Below are positions 1-11,508 of a stretch of DNA of 64,000 nt, in pieces. The stretch's first letter is position 1. Every line of letters begins with the position of its first letter. Where the stretch lies: assembly GCF_043290135.1 (NCBI RefSeq), contig NC_134702.1, forward strand, positions 193,968,491 to 194,032,490, read 5' to 3'. This stretch comes from Rhipicephalus microplus. Taxonomy: Eukaryota > Arthropoda > Arachnida > Ixodida > Ixodidae. Position numbers and translations under genes: made by a program. A model generated the notes under the pieces. That model was not told the origin of the DNA. It did no database searches and worked only from the letters and a program-made list of their open reading frames with translations.

Positions 1-1206
1 TACTTTCAAAGTATCAAATAATAAACACTGCTCAGTATGGTTTTCAGAAAGGAAAGTCCACTGAATTAGCCCTATTAAACGTAAAAGAGGTGATACTAAA
101 CAATTTTGAAAAAAGAGCATATACAGTTGGACTGTTCCTCGACCTGAGAAAGGCTTTCGATAGCATAAAACACGACATTCTAGAAGGAAAATTATTTGAC
201 TACGGATTGCGTGGCACTGCTCTTCATCTGATTATGAATTACTTATCTGATAGAAAACAATATGTTAAACTCGGTAGCTTATCGTCAGCAGCAACAGAAC
301 TTAAGCAAGGCGTTCTACAAGGTTCTATCTTAGGACCCATGTTATTTATACTTTATATAGGTAGATGATATATGTAATATTCCTTACACAGAAAAACTAG
401 TAATGTACGCAGATGCCACGAATGTCTTTTTCAGTGCTGATACAATGGCCGATCTTCAAGTTACTGTATCTAATTATTTAAGGCACCTGCAACTGTGGCT
501 ACATGAAAACAACCTTGATTTGAACCCAAGTAAAACAAAATATGTTATAATTAGGCCTCCTAATAAGCCATGCATTATTCTGAAGTTCTCTTTTTAGGGC
601 ACCACGCTGAAATGTGTTAAAACGCGAAAATTTCTGGGAGTATGGTTTGAGGAAAACATGTCGTGGAATACGCATGTGTCAAAACTGGTCTCTGAATTAG
701 GCAAAACTGTAGGTTGCATGTATAAGCTATCAGACCTTGTATCATTATGGCTTGAAAAGGCTATATACTACGCCCATTTCTATTCTCAGTTATCTTACTG
801 CGCCCTAGTATGGGCAAAATTGTCTGCTCAGAATCTCAACAAACCAGAGATGTTACAGAAAAAAGTTCTTAGAATATTCGAAAATTTTTACGGGCTTCCT
901 AGCGAACTACGTACTCATCAGCTATTTATAAATCATGATCTTATTAGAGCACGTGACCTTTGCGCATATAAACTAATACTTTATACTCAGAAAAACAAAC
1001 TTCATCGGCATTCAGTTGACAGCTCATGCCGATACACTCTCTGAAATCAACTAAGACCAGTTCCCTTTTCTCGCAAACGTTACGGAGCATGCCTTCTACA
1101 CCACCAGATACCAACAGTATTGAACAAATTTTTAACTGGTATTGACTTCGAACTGCCTGAACGTAAATTCAAGAAACATGTGCGAAGTATGTTGCTACAG
1201 ATATAG
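1..1206 (+). pseudogene. LINE reverse transcriptase, C-terminal part, broken
   Basis: This is the reverse transcriptase of the LINE; the product would copy element RNA at a nicked target. Frame 3 is open from the left edge to about 360 and shows QYGFQKGKST, then FLDLRKAFDSIKHDIL (palm, first catalytic Asp) and LKQGVLQGSILGPMLFILYI. A frameshift near 357-363 moves the frame to +1, which continues with DDICNIPYTEKLVMYADATNVFF. The catalytic YADD box reads YADA, so the second catalytic Asp is lost. An in-frame TAG lies at 595-597, then the thumb region continues (KFLGVWFEENMSWNTHVSKL). A further TGA lies near 1042. The reading frame can still be followed to about 1206. Frameshift, stops and the lost Asp make this a dead copy. 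Confidence 0.85.
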
Positions 1207-1448
1207 AAACTGCTCAAATAGGACAAGCTATCTTATGTTTTTCACGTGTTCTTCTTTTGTATAAAAATTGTTGTTTTTGCGCATGTGCGTACAAGATTTG
1301 TGACCTATGTTAAATTGTGTGTTTATTTTGTTCACTAAAAAGAAGAAGAACCAAGCATTTACTTTACCTATGCATGTACAGTGAATTACACGATATTTTT
1401 GTAAAATGCCTACTGCTCTTGAAGGGTTCTTGGGCTCTCTCAAGATGT

Positions 1449-1690
1449 TGATTGATTGATTGATTTGTGGGGTTTAACGTCCCAAAACCACCATTTGATT
1501 ATGAGAGACGCCGTAGTGGAGGGCTCCGGAAATTTGGACCACCTGGAGTTCTTTAACGTGCACCCAAATCTGAGTACATGGGCCTACAACATTTCCGCCT
1601 CCATCGGAAATGCAGCCGCCGCAGCCGGGAATCGGACCCGCGACCTGCGGGTCAGCAGCCGAGTACCTTAGCCACTAGACCACCGCGGCG
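1449..1690 (-). mobile_element. tRNA-derived SINE (Ruka-like), full length
   Basis: On the minus strand the head holds an A box (TGGTCTAGTGG) and a B-box-like GGGTCCGATTCC, then the GCGGCGGCTGCATTTCCGATG body, the GGTTTTGGGACGTTAA block and a CAATCAATCA tail. It is flanked by a perfect 17-bp duplication, GGGCTCTCTCAAGATGT, at 1432-1448 and 1691-1707. Duplication plus A/T-rich tandem tail shows target-primed insertion. It landed in the 3' UTR of the surrounding LINE, so it is younger than that copy. The Ruka name is from memory of the tick SINE family. Confidence 0.92.
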
Positions 1691-1781
1691 GGGCTCTCTC
1701 AAGATGTCTCCGACATCTTTCCGCCTAAGGACCTCCGACTTGATGTTGTTGGAAATAAACTTGACTTGACTTGACAAAAAA

Positions 1782-1944
<163 letters not shown>

Positions 1945-1990
1945 CGCTCAAAGTCGCCGAAATTCGCTAAGAAATGCTTCGCATTTAAAA
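1945..1990 (-). mobile_element. Head fragment of the palindromic-unit element
   Basis: The sequence CGCTCAAAGTCGCCGAAATTCGC followed by AATGCTTCGCATTT matches 16935-16976, and in reverse complement the start of the copy at about 58925-58962. In all three places it touches a GATA/TATC array. This is only the outer end of the element. Confidence 0.6.
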
Positions 1991-2005
1991 ATCTATGAAG
2001 TGAAA

Positions 2006-3330
2006 AAAATGGCAGCATATCCACTGGGTGAATAATGGAGAGTGGGGCGAAGCATGCGTCCGTGCATTCGTTCTTGCTTCCGTCCGTCCATGCGTCCGAT
2101 GCGGCGTCCGTCTGTGCGACGATCTGTGCGTCTATCTGCCAGTCTGTGCGTGCGTCTGTTCGTGCTTCCGCACGTCCATCCGTGCGTTCGTCCCTGCGTT
2201 CGTCCATGCATCTGCCCCTGCGTTAGTCCATGCGTCCATCCGTCCGTGTAGCCATCCCTGTGTCCGTTAATGCATCTGTCTGTGTGTCCGTTCGTCCATC
2301 TAGTCAACACTCTAAGTACCACCATCTCACATCTTTTCATTTTGTGTGCATCCGTCCTTGTGACCGTCCATGCGTCCATCCACTCGTCCGTGCGTGCGTC
2401 TGTTCGTACTTCCGCACGTTCATCCGCGTGTCCGTCCCTGCGTTCGTCCATGCATCCGCCCCTGCGTCCGTCCATGCGTCCATCCGTCCGTGTAGCCATC
2501 CATGCATCCATCTGTGCATCTGTTTGTGTGTCCGTTCGTCCATCTAATCAACACTCCAAGTAGCACAATGTCATATCTTTTCATCCTATATGCGTCCATC
2601 TGTGTGACCGTCCGTGCGTCCATCCGTGCGTCCGTCCATGAATCTCTCTGTGTGTCCGTTAGTCCATCAAGTCAACACTCGAAGTAACACCATGTCGCAA
2701 ATTTTCATCATATATTCCCCATATAGAAGCACCGCCATCCAGCGGACATTCCAAGGACTAAACGAGAGGTGGCACACGCACACTTTCTTACGGCTTGCGC
2801 TTCGAGTCTACTTCCCACCTTTAACCAGCTCGAGTTCATGGTATATACTAGTTCACTGTGTTCATGGAACTGCTGCTCAGCGCTCGCTAAACCTTTCTAA
2901 AACCAAGAAGGTTGCGCCCACCGAGTATAATGTAGCAACCTTTTCCTGTCATATAGTGCTCAATGTACATGTAAATGGCTGCTAATGGGAAATGAGAGAC
3001 AGGAGAATTCGGCTTTTACTTTCTTAACGGCTTGCGCTTCGTATCTACTTCCCACCTTTAACCACCTCGAGTTCATGGTATACACTAGTTCATTGTATTC
3101 GTGACACTGCTGCTCAACGCTCGCTAAACCTTTCTAACACCACGGAGGTTACACCCAGTGAGTATAAAGTAGCAACCCCTCCTTGTCAGATAGTGCTCAA
3201 TGTACATGCCTATGGCTGCTAATGGGAATCGCATTGTGCGCATCATTTAAAAGTAGAATGCTCCTGTCTCTCATTCTCCCTTAGCAGCCATTTGCATGTA
3301 CATCGAGCACTATATATAAAAATATTGCGT
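2006..3330 (+). mobile_element. Minisatellite-bearing interspersed element, copy 1
   Basis: This element recurs in reverse orientation at 56890-57790. It starts with GGCAGCATATCCACTGGGTG and GGAGAGTGGGGCGAAGCAT. A CGTCCATGCGTCCGTCC minisatellite follows, then CATATAGAAGC.CCGCCATCCAGCGGACA, then a ~235-bp unit in tandem (about 2783-3018 and 3019-3235). The right end repeats the motif TAGTGCTCAATGTACATG...ATGGCTGCTAATGGGAAT in inverted form (3230-3325), giving a hairpin-like terminus. No protein is evident, so it looks like a non-autonomous element of unknown class. Confidence 0.7.
2040..2690 (+). repeat. Degenerate CGTCC/ATGCGTCC minisatellite with higher-order structure
   Basis: Short variants of TCCGTCCATGCG repeat for about 650 bp. 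A longer spacer with the core GTCAACACTC.AAGTA..AC.ATGTC interrupts it near 2300, 2545 and 2668, so the array has a higher-order period. Several long open frames here (Arg/Asp-rich on the minus strand, Val/Ser/Cys-rich on the plus strand) are by-products of the repeat and are not genes. Confidence 0.9.
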
Positions 3331-3339
3331 CTAAAATAC

Positions 3340-4290
3340 ATGAGAGCGCCCTTTATAAAGAGTTTAGATGCGACAGCTTTTCGCACATTTCAACGCATAC
3401 CGTAGTTACATAACGAGGGATAATATATCTGAGCATAGCTTAAACCCATCGCTGTCCTCTCTTTCGTCATCTGTAAAAGGTGGCTGTGCTGTAGTGTATT
3501 TCTAGTGCATTGATATGCACTGCCTACTAATCGGTAGTATTTTCGAGTAATGGCTGAGCGTTGTATGTCGTGAAGTGTAGGACGTCGTTGGCCACGTAAT
3601 CGCTAACTTGGCTAGCGCTTTCTGAAGATCAGCAAATATCGCCATTTATGCCTACCCGTCGAGTAAATGACAGATGTTGTTGTCTATACGTATTTTTTTG
3701 TTATCCACTCTCAGTAAAACGTAAACTATCTACTGTGAATTCAGTAGTTAAGCTATGTACCTTGTACTTGCATTTTCGGGGTGCAGTTCACTTCTAAGCG
3801 TTCATTAGCAAGTTCTTGCAGTCAAGGTATTGATTACGGAGGTGGCATTCAATAACAATAGGAACAACGAGAGGTCAAGCGGTCCCTTCATTATCTGATG
3901 AGATGGTTTACGATGCTTATGCTTTGCAGCAGCTTCATAAAAGTTCAGAGGTTCTAGAGTAAATCTTTACTCCCATTTTTTTCCTTTACCGAACTGCTTC
4001 AGTTTTGCACTAATTCTATTCGCCGCCACATATATTCTATCCTATTACAGTATTTTTAACATATTTGCTTCGTGTTTACTACTTCCAGCCTAAATAGGCA
4101 AAATGCTTTCCTTAGGCTATCATGTGCCTTTGAAAACTACCCCGCTGTAGGTCGATCCGCAAGCGTAGCTGCTTACCACCGTTTCATGAATCCATTGTAC
4201 GCTGCTGGCCTCATACAAGGGTAGGAGTCAGGTAGCTACAGTATATAGAATACAAAGAAATTTCTCGAATTAGGCTCAGTTTTGATGCTG
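3340..4290. other. Unannotated stretch, no gene seen
   Basis: No convincing reading frame, RNA gene or repeat was recognised. Base composition is ordinary and stops are frequent in all frames. Confidence 0.6.
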
Positions 4291-4307
4291 TAGCTATAAA
4301 GTACAAC

Positions 4308-4403
4308 CCCAGGTGGTCGATATTTTCGGAGTGCTCCACTACGGCGTCTCTCGTAATCATATGGTGGTTTTGGGACGTTAAATCCTACATATCAATGAAT
4401 CAA
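4308..4403 (+). mobile_element. 5'-truncated Ruka-like SINE
   Basis: Only the 3' part of the SINE is present: CCCAGGTGGTCGATATTTTCG to TTTTGGGACGTTAAATCC and an ATCAATGAATC tail. A near-perfect 14-bp duplication, CTATAAAG(T/A)ACAAC, lies at 4294-4307 and 4404-4417. Truncation of the 5' end with an intact duplication is the signature of incomplete target-primed reverse transcription. Confidence 0.88.
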
Positions 4404-4417
4404 CTATAAAGAACAAC

Positions 4418-6120
4418 GAAGACACAAGGAAAAGCAGAGCATGTGAAAGCAATCCTACGCAGATAGGACAGAATATCCAATCGTATGTCACCACGCAAGT
4501 TATTACGTGTTTGTGCATTCATTTGATCGGTATGTTACTTTTGTGTTGCAAAAATCTGGGGCCGTATTCACAGAGCTTTCTCTTGGCTACGAAATTTTTG
4601 AGCCTAGAATTTTCTTATCTCGAGGAATTACGATAGCGTGGGTACGAATTTAGTTTATTCTACACTTAAGAGGCCGAGGAGGATACCTGATAGCTGAAGG
4701 AAGGGCAAGGAAACAAAGAAATGTGTGCTGATAATAGCAAGGTAGCACGCAAAGCGTCTAGCATCTAGAGTATACGTTCATAGCCAATCATTTGCTGCAC
4801 CTCAGTTTACGTTCCGCAAGTGTCTGCTACAGCGCTTACGCAATGCCGTGTTCTGAAAGTCTGGGTGTGTTGTGCAAAGACAAGTGCTCACGTTTCATCA
4901 AATACTGTAGCTAAAAGAGGAATTGCTCGATGGCCTCAAACAATAATCCATGCACAATCTCGCCAAGTACAAGTAACAACATTCCAGGTGCACCCTATCA
5001 ATGAAACCACGCAAACACCGATGCATTTCATCTTTCAAAATGTGTCCCAAATGTCCTCCATTCTTTACACCTTACACTTTAATGAAGCTGCGCTGCTACT
5101 GAACTAATCCAGTGTGATCGAGCATGGTGTTCCGGTGAACGTAAGGGTGTTCCCTAGCTAGACATAAAGGATTGCCTTTCTTACAATAATCTCATTACAA
5201 TACACATTGGGTGGCTTTTGTACCTGCGGACGAATTCTGCAGAAATATAGAAGAGCAATAATTAAACAAAATTTGTCAGCGCAATTTCGCAGGTTCCTTG
5301 CACTACAGCATTTTGATAAAGCCAGAATGTGAGAACGTGCATACTCTTACGCTTCGATATGTGTCTACGTAAAACGGGAAGACTCGTCGGGATGTGTTTC
5401 AGTGCTAATACGTTTCATAAAACACGGTGCAGTTATTTCGTCCAGAGGTGTTTGGGTGAAGAAAGCAAGGGACGTGTATACAAGTCTTGAACTGAAGAGA
5501 CGTTACCAAATGTGTGAAAAGACAAGACAGAGAGAGATGAATACTCCTGTTTTGTCTCCTTGAAAGCTTGAAATTGAAGTGATAGATAATAAAGGGAATT
5601 TTCTGGCCCAGCAGACGTCACAAAATGTTTTCGAAAGCAGCGTGGGATGCTTGAAGAGCATAAAAAAAGTGGAGTACGCGTTTTGTGGGAGCGACAGCCA
5701 CACAGAAAGCGAGATGAAGTGCGACTGTCTTTAGATATGAAAATCAATAATTAGAAGAGCTATGAGTTAATGAATGAAATCTTCCTTAAATAACGATAAT
5801 GGAAACAAACTCAATATTCATCTAGTGAAAGTGACACTAGTGACAGTGAATTCAGAATAGTTGATAAGCATTGTCATACGCCAATATCTTTTTATATGTT
5901 ATTTATATTTGGAAAAGTATGAAAAGGTAGCATAAGTTAGAGCCGGCTATCCCAAAATCTTGAGACAAATGTACCAGATAAATAGTGCATGGTTATATAG
6001 TCAAATTTGGTGAATTTTACTTTCTAGTAGCCTTGGGTCAGCGGATTCTAACTATTTCTTCTATTTTTGACCAAGTTTAACCAGACGTTTTGCATTTGGC
6101 ATCATTCGAAGGATTGAAAA
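4418..6120. other. Unannotated stretch, no gene seen
   Basis: Short open frames exist (for example 4820-5107 + and 5433-5747 -), but they show no known domain, no codon-like pattern and no splice or poly(A) context that I can defend. The phrase GGGGCCGTATTCACAGAGC near 4560 may be a transposon terminus, but no partner end was found. Confidence 0.55.
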
Positions 6121-6127
6121 TATATCC

Positions 6128-7850
6128 TCACTATTATCATCATCATCATCTTAATCATCATCCGCAGCATCATTATCAGCCTGACTACACCCACTGGAGA
6201 ACAAAGGCCTCTCCCATGTTCCGCCAGTTAATCCAATCCTGTGCTTGCTGCTGCCAATTTATACACGCAAACTTATTAATCTCATCTGCCCACCTAACCT
6301 TCTGTCTCCCCCTAACCCGCTCGCCTTCTCTGAGAATACAGTTAGTTACTCTTAATGACCAGGGATTATCTTGTCTACGCGCTACATGCCCGGCCTGGGT
6401 CCATTTCTTCTTGATTTCAACTATGATATCCTTAACACCCATTTGTCCCATAATCCACTCTGCTTTCTTCTTGTCTCTTAAGGTTACACCTACCACTTTT
6501 ATTTCCATTGCTCGCTGCGTAATCCACAATTTAAGCTGAACTCTCTTTGTAAGTCTCCAGGTTTCTACTCCGTAGCTAAGTACCGGCAAGATACAGCTGT
6601 TGTATACCTTCCCCTTGAGGGATAGTGGCAATCTACCTGTCATAATACGAGAGTGCTTGCCAAATGTGCCGCACCCCATTTTTATTCTTCTAATTACTTC
6701 AATCTCGTGGCTCGGCTCCATGGTTATTACCTACCCTAAGGAGACATAGTTTTTTCCATTTGAAGTGCACAATTACCTATCTCGAAGCGCTGATGTCTTC
6801 CGATGTTGTTGAAAATTACGTTCATTTCTTGCAGATTATTTTAAGACCCACTTTTCTGTTTTCCTTGGCTAACTCGGTAATCATGAGTTACAATTCGTCC
6901 TTTGAGTTACTCAGCAATTCAATGTCATCGGCGAAGTGCAGGTTACTAAGGTAGTCTCCTTTAACTCTTATCGCTAACTGTTCCCATACTAGGCTTCTAA
7001 AAACCTCCAGTAAGCAAGCTGTAAACAGCATTGGGGATATTGTGTTCCCCTGCCTTACGCACTTCTTGATTGGTATTCTGTTTCATTCTTTATGAAGCAC
7101 TATGGTAGCAGTTGATCCCCTGTGGATTTCTTCCAGGATGTTTATATATGCTTCATCGATGCCCTAATTCCGCAGTGTCTGCATGACGGCTGATATTTCT
7201 ACTGAATCAAACGCCTTTTCGTAATCTATGAAGGCTATGTATAGTGGTTGGTTATACTCTGAGCGTTTCTCTATTACCTGATTGATAGTATGAATATGGT
7301 CAATTGTTGAGTAGCCTGTCCGAAATCCTGCTTGTTCCTTTGGTTGATTGAATTCTATGTTTTCTTTACTCTGTTAGCAATTACCTTGGTAAATAGCTTG
7401 TATACTACAGAGAGCAAGCTGATTGGCCTGTAATTCTTCAAGTCCTTGTCATCTCTTTTCTTATGTATTAAGATGATGTTAGCGTTCTTCCAAGACTCTG
7501 GTACCCTTCCCGTCAGGAGACACCTCGTAAACAGGGTGGCTAGTTTTTCTAACACAATCTGTCCTTGATCTTTCAGTAGATCTGATGTTACCTGATCCTC
7601 ACCAGCAGCTTTGACTCTTTGCATGCTCTCCAAAGCTTTTCTGACTTCTTCTATCATTAGTGGTAGGGTGTCATCTGGGTTACTGCTAGTTCTTATAGTG
7701 TTAATGTCGTGGTTTTCCCGGCTACTTTACAGATCACTGTAAAACTCCTTCGCTATTTTAGCTATCCTGTCCATTTTAGGTAGTTTTTTGCCTTTTTTGT
7801 CCCTTAGTGCATACATTCGAATTTTGCCTATCCTATTGACGATATATTAG
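6128..7850 (-). mobile_element. RTE-type LINE, 5'-truncated
   Basis: This is a minus-strand non-LTR element. The 3' end lies at 6128-6165 as (ATC)n/(GAT)n short repeats next to the conserved CCTGACTACACCCACTGGAGAACAAAGG segment, as expected for RTE-clade tails. Coding sequence runs upward to about 7800, where the element stops and a different LINE fragment on the other strand begins. The endonuclease domain is absent. Confidence 0.8.
6185..7800 (-). pseudogene. RTE reverse transcriptase, broken into several frames
   Basis: The N-terminal palm is open at 7355-7657 ([14 protein letters not shown], then [22 protein letters not shown]). The catalytic box FADDIELL can be read near 6910-6935 and is intact. 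The C-terminal region is open at 6185-6721, with GKHSRIMTGRLPLSLKGKVYNSCILPVLSYGVETW and QRAMEIKVVGVTLRDKKKAEWI, typical of RTE-clade ORFs often misannotated as craniofacial development protein 2-like. It ends with the WRNMGEAFV..W motif. Between 6722 and 7354 the frame is broken by shifts and stops, so the copy is inactive. Confidence 0.85.
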
Positions 7851-7875
7851 GAATAGGGTAAATGCTGCAGTGGCA

Positions 7876-8356
7876 AGCTAGGCCGTGGGGAACGCACTGC
7901 TTTCTCTGTAGTAAACCTGAAACCATCGAACATGTCTTTCTGAATTGTTAAAAAGGGGTGTTCTTCTGGGGCATTCTGAAGATAACTATCAAAAAAGATT
8001 TACCGATTGATGCCTACGGGATAAGGCTTTTGCCAGTTAAAGAAGAAGACGATGGAACCCCTTATAATACTGTTATGATGCTCAGCCTTCACAATATTTG
8101 GAGAAAGTGAATGGCAGTCCACCATGCCGACATCAATACACTGACTATTCGTGAATATTTCCGCCGAGATATCACGAAGTGTACCTAAAAGTGTAAGACT
8201 AAAGACTCTACTCCAGAGTGGCTTGAAGATCTTGACCCACTGATTCGTATAAAGGAATTCTAGTCACTATGTAACCATTCTGTTTGTTACCGCTGTATGT
8301 AGTTTTCCCACTGCAATATTATTGTATGATGTGCAAAATTAAGTAATAAAAAAACA
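7876..8356 (+). pseudogene. LINE ORF2 C-terminal zinc-finger fragment (a)
   Basis: The frame reads WGTHCFLCSKPETIEHVFLNC, a Cys-x2-Cys...His-x4-Cys knuckle typical of the C-terminus of LINE ORF2 proteins. A block with DAYGIRLLPVKEED and LHNIWRK follows. A stop directly after the knuckle and others later break it. The fragment closes with AATAAA near 8346 and an A-run, so this is a true element 3' end. Confidence 0.65.
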
Positions 8357-8757
8357 AAGGACTATGGAGCATCGTTTCATTCATTGTCGTGACACTTTTT
8401 ATTTTTTGGACATTTTAAAAAGAACGATAAGAAAAGAACTTTCAATCACAGCTCATGGTATTAGGTTCCTTCCGCTCAAAAAGAGTCTGACTGATAATAC
8501 TCCTAATGACCTATTTATGTTGTTGGGACTTTATTCATTATGGAAAAGTCGCATGATCAATAGACACGCCGAGCCACCACGGTCGACGAGATCTGTCTAA
8601 CGAGAAGCAGATGCTTAAGTGCGCAGTATAGTTGAGACTTTTGACCCCATTTCCGTGTGGCTTCCCGTTGTTGACGCTTGTGTGTGTTTGCCTGACTTCT
8701 GATGAAGTATGTTCTGTGTACTTTACTGGTGATAATTTCATTCATTAAAGAAAAAAA
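8357..8757 (+). pseudogene. LINE ORF2 C-terminal fragment (b), homologous to (a)
   Basis: The open frame 8364-8600 reads TIRKELSITAHGIRFLPLKK and LLGLYSLWKSRMINRHAEP. It aligns with the preceding fragment (GIR.LP.K, LW..RM), so the two are separate insertions of one family side by side. The 3' end carries ATTAAAG and an A-run at 8743-8757. Confidence 0.6.
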
Positions 8758-8760
8758 AGA

Positions 8761-8838
8761 TCTTTGGTGTAGTGGTTAGCGTGACAAGCTCACAATCTGC
8801 AGAGCTTCCGGAGGTCGAAGGTTCGAGGCCCACGAGAT
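8761..8838 (+). tRNA. tRNA-like sequence (tRNA pseudogene or SINE head)
   Basis: An A-box-like TGGTGTAGTGG and a B-box-like GGTTCGAGGCC are spaced as in tRNAs. The acceptor stem pairs only at its outer bases and the T stem is poor, so this is not a functional tRNA. It sits right after a LINE A-run and is followed by a T-rich stretch, which favours a tRNA-derived SINE head or retro-tRNA. Confidence 0.45.
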
Positions 8839-9154
8839 GATATTTTTTTTCACAATTTCCTTTTTTGTGTCGTAGTGATCATATATAAGCACCATGGCGC
8901 ACGAAGGTTCACCTGAAAAAATTCAAAAGACCAATTTCGACTGAAGTACAGCTATTTTTTTTTGGTGTGAGTTGTACTAATACTTTCTTCCGTAAGGTTA
9001 TGCTACTCCGCTTCGGGCAGCGTTTTGTTACTTACTCTCTTCAGAGGGAGTGCTTAGGCCTATTCTGTGGGAATCACTGTACTATGCCTCAAGCAGAGGT
9101 GACTTACTCTGAAAAAGAGAGTGAAATGTGAGATAATAAAGTACTTTCCCAAAG

Positions 9155-10160
9155 AAAACACCCAGCACTCTTTTAGTTTTACAGAGGGAAGTGGTTAACA
9201 ATACATACATAGGTAAAATAAAAACAAAGCAGCATTAACAAAAGAACAATATGTCAATAAAGTCTGGGAGTGATGATGTCCGAAATGGTCAAGCGAAACT
9301 TCGAGTGGTTCTTGATAGAGTGGTGCCGGAAAGGTAGTTCTATTCTTGAGATGTGCTGGGAATATATGATTCTTGACGGGTTCTGGTATGCGAGTGCATT
9401 ATACCAACCTTATGCACATGATCAATGCGAGAAGAAATGTTAAGAAGGAGATGATATAAATTTTTCACGCAGGTAGGAATTGTAGAAATATCAATTTTGA
9501 AATAAACAAGACAAAAGCACTTGCGTCGGAATGAGAGGAAGGAAGTAGTAAGGAGTTTTTCGTGGAAGTTACGGTTGATGTTCCGCTGTATTTGCTATAA
9601 ATGAAACGAGCGAATTTATTTTTGATTATTTCAAGCGATTAAGAATGGGTTGCGGAGTGAGAGTCTTTGGTGGATGATGCGTAATGCATTTTTCTCCTTT
9701 GAGCGTTTTGTATAGCAAGAATTTCAATGAGGAAGAAGCAGAAGAAAGATTTTACCCGCATATATCCTGACGTGTGGTTAGTACCGCTAATTAGCTTGTC
9801 AATGTGTAAAGACTAGGAAAATGTCGAGGTTATGCAGACGCCAAGGTATTTGTAGAATTTCATAGTTTCTAGGGAATCGTTATTAAGATAATAGTTTGGC
9901 GGAGGAACATTGTTATCAGTTACACGCTTAGTTTTACATTTGATCACGTTTAGTGACATTAGCCACACGACACACCAGTTATAGGTAGCGTTGATATCGT
10001 GTTGTACAGACCAGTTATCATTGGTATCTGAGATTTCGCGGAGGATAACGCAGCCATCTGCAAAAAAATAAATGTTATAGGAAACAGCGTAAAGTAAGTC
10101 GTTAATGACATGAGGAAAAGAAGAGGACCTAAAACTAATCTCCAGTAATACACCAGAGTT
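9155..10160 (-). pseudogene. LINE reverse transcriptase C-terminal half and 3' UTR
   Basis: On the minus strand the RT palm reads VLGPLLFLM, INDL and FFADGCVI, where the FADD box has become FADG. It continues through NWCVVWLMSLNVIKCK and KYLGVCIT (9813-10185). Downstream (9240-9810) a decayed frame keeps NKFARFIYSKYSGTSTVTS, NSLLLPSLSFRRKCF and SSRIDHVHKVGI, typical of CR1/Jockey-like ORF2 C-termini. Frameshifts near 10150 and several stops make it inactive. The N-terminal 90 residues of the longest open frame (10190-10439) are not LINE-like and are probably flanking sequence read by chance. Confidence 0.75.
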
Positions 10161-10632
10161 CACAGAGTTAAATGAAGATGTTTTTTTTGTATGATCTTTA
10201 CTATTACAATTTATATAATTACAGGCCGCGTGCTGCTTCACTAGCAAATCTCTAATGTCACTTCTGTTGCGATAGGCCCCACCGGTCTCTTGAGTAGCGT
10301 GACACGAGGGCCAACGAACTGTGCAGGAAGCATCCAGGCAGTGACAAGCGAAAAGGGAGCCAGAAGGAACAAAACCTATGTACTTATGTAACAAACGTGC
10401 ATAAGGAAGCAGCTCAACGCTACAAGGAGCTCGACGCATATCTGCGATGCTCTATGAATAGCGTGCAGCTCTAGCGTTCAGAAGCATCCAGCGTCTCTCA
10501 GGATCGCGCCGATTGTCTCTGGCAAATGCACCCAGCGTCCATGTAGGACGCACCTTGTGTTCGTTCGAGGGTTGCCTGCGAGGATGGGAGCTCCTCAACA
10601 AGAAAGTTGTGAGGTACTTTCTAAGCTCGTCT

Positions 10633-10661
10633 TGATGATGATGATGATGATGATGATGATG
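10633..10661 (+). repeat. (GAT)n microsatellite
   Basis: About nine GAT repeats. The sequence up to 10790 shows nothing else recognisable. Confidence 0.9.
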
Positions 10662-11308
10662 TTTTCCGGAAGATTTGCACTACCCAACCCGGAAGATTAG
10701 CCTTGAGGCGTGTGTTAGTAGAATTTCAGACACAAAACAAAGCAAAAAGACTAATAAAAAGCGGTAAAAGAGAAAAAGAGAGGAGAAAAAATGGCAGATC
10801 CCGTATCGTACACTATGAATCGATGATATGCAAAGGACGAATCGTAAATGCTGATATGTCATTTTAAAACTAGCACAACGTTACGAGGTAGAGATAAATG
10901 CTGCCGTACATGACTTCCGTGTCGCGATTATCATGTGTGAATGTGTCGTTTACCTTCGTCATCTATTCACGCCACGTGATACCAAAGTTAGTATATGTGG
11001 AACTACCGAAATGGCCGCGAGCGCATCATGAAGGGCCAAATATACTCTATTGTAGCGCTGAGGCGCGCGCGCGCTGGGCACAGTGACGCTACGTTATCAA
11101 AACGCGATCACTCCACAGTCTGATGACAGTCTCGACCAGTGTCCGTCAGCGCGGCCCGACGGAAATCGGTGCGAAATGCGACATGCTGCGTTTCGCGCCG
11201 ATGCGTTAACCAGACAACAATGCATCTCCGTCTTTTCGGGACAGTGGGACGCCGGACACGCTGAAACGCGCATGCGTCAAAGCAACGCAGTGCGGCTTGC
11301 GCCTGCGT

Positions 11309-11315
11309 GTTTATG
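11309..11315 (+). repeat. Target-site duplication (left) of the P-like element
   Basis: GTTTATG sits directly before the left terminal inverted repeat and again directly after the right one (15995-16001). The uninterrupted copy at 58190 has the same string (rc AGTTTATGG) once at this place, which supports it as the target. P-superfamily elements usually give 7-8 bp duplications. Confidence 0.8.
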
Positions 11316-11346
11316 CGTCACCCCCGGAAGCTTTTCAGGCCTGCGC
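11316..11346 (+). repeat. Left terminal inverted repeat of the P-like element
   Basis: The sequence begins CGTCACCCCCGGAAG and includes CTTTTCAGGCCTGCGC. Against the right end there is a perfect 14-bp outer match, a 2-bp length difference, then a 16-bp match. Confidence 0.85.
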
Positions 11347-11508
11347 GTCACGTGACGTGACGTCGACGACGTCACATCGCGCCGGCCGGCCGGCCGCCCT
11401 TCGCTGGGTGGCTGCGCCAGCCGCGAGCGCTTGCCGCGAGCGCCCTTCACGCCTACCGACTCGGGCGAGGTGCCTTGACACCATGTCCGCAGGATTTATC
11501 AAGGTATC

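Larger units (their letters stand above)
1..1775 (+). mobile_element. CR1/Jockey-like LINE, 3' portion, interrupted by a SINE
   Basis: The 3' part of a non-LTR retrotransposon runs in from the left edge. It holds reverse transcriptase coding sequence to about 1206, then a non-coding tail. The tail ends with an AATAAA signal near 1754 and three TTGAC repeats up to 1775, a LINE-type short tandem tail. A SINE occupies 1449-1690 and splits the 3' UTR. The clade is inferred from the RT text only; the tail and RT fit CR1/Jockey-type elements, but I cannot place it more precisely. Confidence 0.8.

Noticed and set aside
5433..5747. A 104-codon minus-strand frame.
   Set aside because: No domain, signal or repeat link; chance is enough to explain it.
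10190..10439. N-terminal part of the 208-codon frame as a LINE protein.
   Set aside because: The text before about 10185 has no LINE similarity; only the C-terminal half is RT.
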